Positions 25,001 through 34,000 of a stretch of DNA of 64,000 nucleotides are shown here, one piece after another (position 1 is the stretch's first letter; each line of letters starts with the position of its first letter). The notes beneath the pieces are model-generated. The model was not told the DNA's origin. It was given only the letters and a program-made list of their open reading frames with translations, and did no database searches. The stretch covers positions 49,628,856 to 49,692,855 of the forward strand of contig OZ024874.1 of assembly GCA_964017185.1 (NCBI GenBank). Direction: 5' to 3'. This DNA comes from Rugalucina vietnamica (Eukaryota > Mollusca > Bivalvia > Lucinida > Lucinidae). Both the position numbers and the translations under genes were made by a program.

Positions 25001-28000
25001 TCATATACCCATTCAGTGTTAATATATAAAGCAAAATCACTGAAACATGAAATTAGGTCATAGTGACCTATAAGTATGTTTGGGTTAAAGGTGTGGTCAT
25101 ACTCATTCATTATCAGAAAGAAGTATGAAAAAATACCAACTGAGTGTCGAGATATAAGGCAAAATCACTGAACCATGAAATTAGGTCACAGTGACCCAGG
25201 AATACTTTACGGTCAAAGGTCTCGTCATACTCATACATATCATGAAAGAAGCATGTTCATATACCAATTGAGTGTTGAGATATAAAGAAAAATCACTGAA
25301 CCGTGAAATTAGGTCATATTGACCTAGGACTACTTTAAGTTCAAAGGTCTTGTCATATGCAAAGATAGTGTGAAAGAAGTTTGTTCATAAACCACTTGAG
25401 TGCCGAGATATAAGGCAAAGTCACTGAACCGTGAAATTAGGTCAAAGTGACCTATATGTATATTGGGGTCAAAGGTCTGGTCATACTCACTCATAATCTG
25501 AAAAAAGTATGAAAATATACTAATTGAGTGTCAAGATATAAGGCAAAATCACTGAACCGTGAAATTAGGTCACAGTGACCTAGGACTACTTCAGGGTCAA
25601 AGGTCTTGTCATACGCAAACATACTTTGAAAGAAGTTTTTTCATAAACCATTTGAGTACCGAGATATAAGACAAAAAACACTGAACCGTGAAATTAGGTC
25701 ACAGTGACCTATAAGTATATTGGGGTCAAAGGTCTGGTCATACTCACTCATAATCTGAAAAAAGTATGAAAATATACTAATCGAGTGTCAAGATATAAGG
25801 CAAAATCACTGAACCATGAAATTAGGTCACAGTGACCTAGGACTACTTCAGGGTCAAAGGTCTTGTCATACGCAAACATACTTTGAAAGAAGTTTGTTCA
25901 TAAACCATTTGAGTACCGAGATATAAGGCAAAATCACTGAACCGTGAAATTAGGTCACAGTGACCTATAAGTATATTGCGGTCAAAGTTCTGGTCATACT
26001 CACTCATAATCTGAAAAAAGTATGAAAATATACTAATTGAGTATCAAGATATAAGGCAAAATCGCTGAACTGTGAAATTAGGTCACAGTGACCTATATGT
26101 ATATTGGGGTCAAAGGCCTGGTCGTACTTACTCATAATCTGAAAGAAGTAAGAAAATATACTAATTGAGTGTCAAGATATAAGGCAAAATCACTGAACCA
26201 TGGAAAGTAGGTCAACTGACCCTTACCGTCATGACACACAAGTCAGTGTCACAAAGTCAAAAGATGAATGACCAACCATCCTCCTAAGTTGTTTCTATTA
26301 AGAAATAAAAAGAAAAAAAATTTGGGGAGTTCTAGATTTTGACCTCTAGCCCCGCCCCCCTGACTCCGACCCAGAGGTCCGATGTCATGGAACCTAAAGT
26401 GTATGAAGTATGAATGCTTTATGATAAGTTGTTGTCAAGATATGCCTCCTTGTAAAAGTTATACAGCAGTACATCTATTTTTTAGTGTTCTAGTTTTTAA
26501 CCTCCAGCCCCAACCCCCTCCCCCCAGGCATGGACCCAGGGGCCCGATGCCATGGAATGAAACTCAACCCTACAGAGTACCTATGGTCCGAGTATGAAAG
26601 CCCTCTGTTAAAAAGTTTTCAAGATATAGACTTCTAGAACACTATATCACAGAAAAGCCATTATTATTAATGGTGTTATAGATTTTAACCTCAAGCCCCA
26701 CCCCCTGGCATGGACCCAGGGATCTGATGCCATGGAATGAAAGCCGACCCTACAGGGTGTAAATGGCCTAAGTATCAATGCTTTCTGATGAGTGGTTGTC
26801 AAGATATGGACTTCTAGAAAACTTTAACACAAGAATTGCCATTTTTGAAGGTGTTCTAGATTTTAACCTCCAGCCCCACCCCCTGGCCTGGACCCAGGGG
26901 CCCAATGCCATGGAATGAAAGCTAACCCTACAGGGTATCTATGGTCCAAGTATGAATGCTTTCTGATGAGTGGTTGTCAAGATATGGACTTCTAGAAAAC
27001 TTTAACGCAAGTGTGACAAACACGTGCACGGGAACGGGAAGGTGGACGACCGGGGTGACTGCAATAGCTCTATGCACTTCGCGCAGTCGAGCTAAAAAAC
27101 AAACATTAAACGTTAACAAGAAATCACAGGAATAATTCAGTCTAAAATTTTCCATAATGTCTGAAAGCATGAACACCATGAATTTAACAGTAACTTCTTT
27201 ACCTTGTACACAAAGCAATCTAGCTAGAAACACAAATAAATGGAGGTTTATAATAAATGAGCCACCCCACGGGAAAACCAACAACCTGAATATGCGAAAA
27301 CAAAGGCGCAGATCAGCTTCGCAGTTACTTCGCAGTAACTGCGAAGCTGATCAGCGCCTTTGTTTTCGCAACGCGGATAGTACCTCTACTTTCTAAATCC
27401 AAAATTACAAGCCTCTAGCCATCTTCTGTGACTGTACAGGCCGGTTTGTGTCGGACCTGTTCGGAAACCACATTGTTGGCTTTCCCACTAGGTGGCTCAA
27501 ATGTTTAAGATCTTACACTGGATAAGGAATGCAATACCAAAAAAAAAAAAGATCAAACATGGCTATTTTTGATCGATCACTGGTCCCCTTAAGCTTTCAT
27601 GCAAAATCATCACTAGATATTAAATATACAGAGGCTTATCAAAGTTATCAGGATCATAAATTTATGCTGAACAAATTGGCCATTTTGGGGGGAAAAAAAA
27701 ACTTCCTTTCTTAAGATCTTGAATCACAACTCACCAAGTACTCTGTATCCAGAAGGCTAGGTGGTGAAGACGGACCAAACAAGGCATCTAGATTCTGCTT
27801 GTTCTATAAATACAAAAGTATTGTTTTTAATACATGTACCATGTTATGACAATCCACCTCCTTAATTACATTTTTTACTTTCACTTTCATAATTGTCTGA
27901 GTTAACTTGCAGTTAATGAAATACATATATACCATCTTACCACGGGTATAGACCTGGACTGGAATGCATTCAGTATAACATTAAATGACCCGAATACAAG

Positions 28001-31000
28001 GTTGATTTAATAACATTGCTTTGACATTAGCCTCGCATGTACATTCACTATTTTAAATGCTTAATATAATTGAAATTGTCATAGGCTATAGTTGTTTTTT
28101 TAATTCAGTTTTATATCCCTTTCAGATATGACAGGCCAATCAGTAGGTCGGGCAAAAACGGGAGAACCCCGAGAATAAACACCTGGCCAGGTATAATTCT
28201 GGCCAGCAAACATGATGGGCCTTTTTGACAAATTTTGTTGGCATTTTTTGGCCAAGACAACAACTCCCTATACAGTTACACTGTGAAAAGTGCACTTACC
28301 TTTCCATAGAAGGGGCCTTTTTGAAAAATTATGGGCCTTTTGGCACAGGGCCCCTTCCAGAATTATCCCTGCTGGCACACCCGCAAGCAGAATTTGGCTT
28401 GCCTCACATGTGGCCAGTGTGGGACTCGAACCCACTCCAGACACAGCGGTGAGATGTATAAGTGATTTTAAAAGAAACAGCGCTCTTAGCCGCTCAGCCA
28501 CAGGGGTTGCCCACTATAGGTATTGCCTTGCCCACATTCATTATGCCAGGATCATACTAAATATCTACGTCATCTATCACCAGCTGTCGGATTTTACACT
28601 CCACAAACTCCATAATTTCATGCCATACCAGCCCCATCCCTTCCCCCATCTATAGCCAACTACCCAATGCTACGTTCTACAAACCCTAGTTTTACGGCAA
28701 ATTCAAGCTGTACCACCCCCTCCCCCACTCTATTAAAATGTTTTAAAATCTGTATTACCCTAGGTACCGGTCTGGCCTTGCGTACAATCGCTACAGCCTT
28801 GTCATCATGCATTACGAAAAACTGGCCCATGCAATCAACAGAGATTTTTGAGCTTTAAAAATTGAAAAATTTCAGCCAGTGATTTATCTACCTCTGCGTC
28901 GCGCGTATATTACGCAAGAAAATACGTGATGACACAAGATTTTTCCTGTCGAGCGTACGTCCGACGCGTCGTTTTTTGATCCGGTACCTTTAAGAGTACC
29001 GGATTTTATAATGAGTACTGGGTTTTATAACGCCCGTCGAAATTCGGTCTTTTCCGCCGTATTCTTCCGTGCGGTACGTAAAATAGAATCTGATTGGTCG
29101 AAAGATCCGCAGCAATCCAATCGTGTGCATCCTAACAAATATTCTTTGGGTAACTCGCCAAGATGGCGTCGGCCGAAAAAAGACCAAAAACTGTCCAACA
29201 AAAACTGTTTTTTCGAGAAGGCATCATCTCTATCGGCAGATATAGATGGAGCTGAAAGGGATGCATTTGATTTTCCTGCAGCACTCCACAATTGGAAGAC
29301 TTGCAAGGATAGAAGGCTGTATGAAATCAGCTATTTCAAATAAGCAATAGCATATACCTGATCAGAGTGAAATGGGGAGTGGCTGCAATTCTTGTCAAGC
29401 TAAGTCCTTGCAATTCTTCCAATTAAATCAAATGCATCCTTTCAGCTCCATAAAGACTGGAGGTTGTCAGCAACTCACCTTTACTGAAGGTCAGCATGTC
29501 TTGATAGTGTTGAGTTTTAGTGTTTGTATTTTGTCTTGATTTGTTCATGGCACTGAGTATTATAAAACTTTTCACACTCAGCTGAGCATGGAATTCATCC
29601 AGCTCATAAATGTTAAAATACCAACAAATGATGTCATTTTAACATTTATAAGTAGGATAAATTGTTGCCATTCAATTTCATTGATTTTGGCTTTTTTATA
29701 TTTGTGAACAATCAATTTAATGCTCAACTGAGTTGTGAAAAGTTATACTACCTCTTGGCCAGGCATTTTGCTTATGAATTTGAACTCATTGCTTATACCC
29801 TGCCTGTTATATTTAAAGGTATATAGTCATGATAGTTAAGAATTTTTGTTCAAGAATAAATTATGAAAACAAATAGACTGTTTTTTTTTTTTTATTTCCA
29901 TTTATTGATCCTGAATACTAAAAAGTGAGTCAAACATAAGAATATCTAAAGTCGGCAAAATTGACTCACTCTTTTGGAATTTGACTCACCATTCCAAACT
30001 CAGTGAGTCAATTTGACTCAACCAGATCCAAAGGTAGATTAATCACTGTTCAGCCCTCAAAAATTGGCACAAATGTTGATATTTTTCTTGTCTTTGCTCA
30101 AAACATAGATTGTGGGCACACGCTAGAACCGCTTTGTCGAGGTGGTTCTAACGAGTACCCACAATCTATGATTTAGAGCAAAAATAAGAAAAATAGGTAA
30201 ACCCCTGCATACCAAAGTTCTGCTATATAAAAGTGGGGTTCAAAGGGGTGTACATTACATGGACATGTTTTTGTGATGTATATCCAGTTGTTTCTCTCTA
30301 TAAACTCCTACAACCAGGCCACCCCGCCCATCCCCCCCCCCCCCACCACAAAAAAAAATTTCAATTAGTCTTACCCTAGGTATAGGCCTGGCCTTGCGTA
30401 CATTCACTATAGCAGGGTCATCCTGAATATCCTCATCATCTATCACCAACTGACGGATGTTACGCTCTACAAATTCCTGAACATATATGAACAAAATGAA
30501 TTAGTCAAACTAGCCTCTTTTGTTAGCAGTAGACAAAAGTTCAAGCATGTATATGGCACAACATAGCATCCCTATTTTGCTGTTTTAAAAATGGACATAA
30601 AATACACGTCTACATCTTTATGACATTTGCATGTTAGCAATGAAATCTGTGCTACAGCTAGATCTAGCATAAAAATAAATGTATAGCTACAGTACAGTTG
30701 TCGTGATGCTTTGAGCGATCGCGCAACGCACAAAAAATTTTAATCCCTTCTTAAAACGTTTTGTGAGTGACTTTTTACGTAATACAGTTTGCGAGTGATG
30801 CGCAAAGTTCTTTTGGTTCGACGCGCATCGCGCATGGATCTTTGCGCGATGCTCGACGTGATTCATCGCACTATAACATTCAAGTATATGTTCTTATAGA
30901 AAGTATTTGTAAATTACTACTTTTTCGCCGAGTTTCAACGCTTTTTTGTAAATGACGCTCAATTTAACTACAATTACATGTACGTTTGGCTATTAATCAA

Positions 31001-34000
31001 TTGTTTTGTCCTTTATGTATGAGGCGAGGCGGTTCTAACGAATACCCACAATCTATGTTTTGGAGCAAAAATAAGAAAATCAGGTATACCCCTGTATACC
31101 CCAGTTTTGCTATTAGAAAAGTGGGGTTCAAGTGAGTATACATTACACTGAAATGTTTTTGTGATGTTTAGTTAAGTTCGGGTTACTGAGGGGCCGCATA
31201 TTGGGAAGTAGCTGCTCACTCGGCTTTCGATATGTTCTCTAAGTATAAGTACCTAATTGTCATTTTGTTTTTCCCACCTCGGTTTTTGGAGTAAGAATTT
31301 CTTTCTGATTGCGCCTTTTCTTGATCATTGCTTACTTGTATCTGTTTTATTACCAAGACTGATAAAAAGATTTCTTTGTTTAATAGAAAATTCATCTCCA
31401 TACGTGTATTTTGGATAGCTAAGGTATGTGACCGGGCTCACCGCAGACCTTCTGTTTACACTATTTTCTTCTCATTTTTTAGATAGAAAATATACAGTGT
31501 ATCAATTTTCCTTCGGGTCAGACGAATATTCTACATGTACATGTATCTCTAGCCTAGTCACTTTGTACTACCTTTGTACGAAGCATATCTATATGTATTA
31601 AGTATGAATACTTGGAGGGACCAGGCAGTAATCGATGCAATCAAATTTGACATACATGTTGACATCAGGCGGGCATGAAAATGAAAATTCAACATGAAAC
31701 TTTTTTTACAACACACCTTACGAGCAAGATTGTTTAAATTGTATAAATCGCGCATATCTGATTCACGTCGCGCGTTTGACAAATGGTTTTGGGCATTTGC
31801 GAGATGATCGCGCAAGATTGCGCGAAGTTTGCGAGTGACTCGCGAGTCACTCGCGAGTGACTCGATAATCCCCTACGCGCAACCACGAGCAAAATTTTAT
31901 TGTGCGTACGCTCAAAGCATCGCGACAACTGTACTGTAGCTAACAAAATTAGTCTTGAATAAATTGGCTTTTGAGGTCAAACAATATCTATACGAGCCGT
32001 CTAGTGGGAAAACCAACAATGTGGTTTCCGAACATTCCAAACAAACCAGCCTGTAGTCACAGAAGCAGGCTAGAAGGTTGAAATTTCGGATTTAAGTAGG
32101 AGAGGTATTGTACTATCAGAGTAGCGAAAACAAAGGCGCTGATCAGCTTCGCGGTTACCGCGAAGCTGATCTGCGTCTTTGTTTTCGCATATGCAGATTG
32201 TTGGTTTTCCCATGTGGCGGCTTATACAGTATACTCACCTCCTGTGAGCGGTAACTCTTCTCCGCAGTGTTGAAGCCCGAGTCGTTGGTTCTGTCACCGT
32301 TGGTGTCAAACACCTCAGCAAACTTCTCATGTTGCTCTTCCCAGTCAAACTCTACATCTCCTAAGAAAAATATAGCAAAAGTGAGCAAAGCTCACATACC
32401 CCCGGTGGTAGCCATCAGAGGTTATACCACTGAGACAAAAAGCAGATTACAGAAAAAGGCATACATCTAGTCATCAATAAATACCCAGGTGTACTGTACG
32501 CAAGAAAGGTTTTATCATGGCATAGCTCACATATGTTGCATCCAACAAAAAAAAAAAAAACTTTTGGAGATAAAATATATTCATAAATAATTATATTCAC
32601 AATGAAAGGCTTTGTGACAGATGGAAATACATAAGCATGAGATAGCTGATGATATTTCTTACACAATGCAACTTATCTTTCCCAATGTTTGTACTAAATT
32701 TCACCTTCCTAAGTCGAGCAGTTCCTGAGAAATTTTTGACAGAAATTTCCATATTCATTATACAGGAGTGACAGATGGAAAAACTACAAAGAGGAAAAAA
32801 TGGAAAAACAAACACTAGCCATCTGATTTTCTCTTACAAAATACACTTGGACACTGTCTAGATGTATACAAAATTTGAAGAAGCTGGCATAAATAGGAGC
32901 TGAGAAATCTGTGACAGAAATTTCAATCAGAGAGAAAGAAAAATGGAAAAATAAAGGGACTGATAAGCAGGAGATGGCTGATTCTTTCTTACACAATACA
33001 ACTTACCATACCCAATGTTTGTACCAAATTTCAACATCCTATGTCAAGCAGTTCCTGAGAAAATTTTGACCAAAATTCCCTATTCATTACACAGGAGTGA
33101 CAGATGGAAAAACTACAAAGTGGAAAAAATGGAAAAACAAACACTAGCCATCTGATTTTCTCTTACAAAATACATTTGGACACTGTCTAGATGTATACAA
33201 AATTTGAAGAAGCTGGCATAAATAGGAGCTGAGAAATCTGTGACAGAAATTTCAATCAGAGAGAAAGAAAAATGGAAAAATAAAGGGACTGATAAGCAGG
33301 AGATGGCTGATTCTTTCTTACACAATACAACTTACCATACCCAATGTTTGTACCAAATTTCATCATCCTATGTCAAGCAGTACCTGAGAAAATTTTGACC
33401 AAAAATTCCATATTCATTATACAGGAGTGACAGATGGAAAAACTACAATGTGTAAAAAGAATGGAAAAACAAATACTGGCCATCTGATTTTCTCTTACAC
33501 AATACACTTGGACACTGTCTACATATATACAAAATTTGAAGAAGCTGGCATAAATAGGAGCTGAGAAATCTGTGACAGAAATTTCAATCAGAGAGAAAGA
33601 AAAATGGAAAAATAAAGGGACTGATAAGCAGGAGATGGCTGATTCTTTCTTACACAATACAACTTACCATACCCAATGTTTGTACCAAATTTCAACATCC
33701 TATGTCAAGCAGTTCCTGAGAAAATTTTGACCAAAATTCCCTATTCATTACACAGGAGTGACAGATGGAAAAACTACAAAGTGGAAAAAATGGAAAAACA
33801 AACACTAGCCATCTGATTTTCTCTTACAAAATACATTTGGACACTGTCTAGATGTATACAAAATTTGAAGAAGCTGGCATAAATAGGAGCTGAGAAATCT
33901 GTGACAGAAATTTCAATCAGAGAGAAAGAAAAATGGAAAAATAAAGGGACTGATAAGCAGGAGATGGCTGATTCTTTCTTACACAATACAACTTACCATA

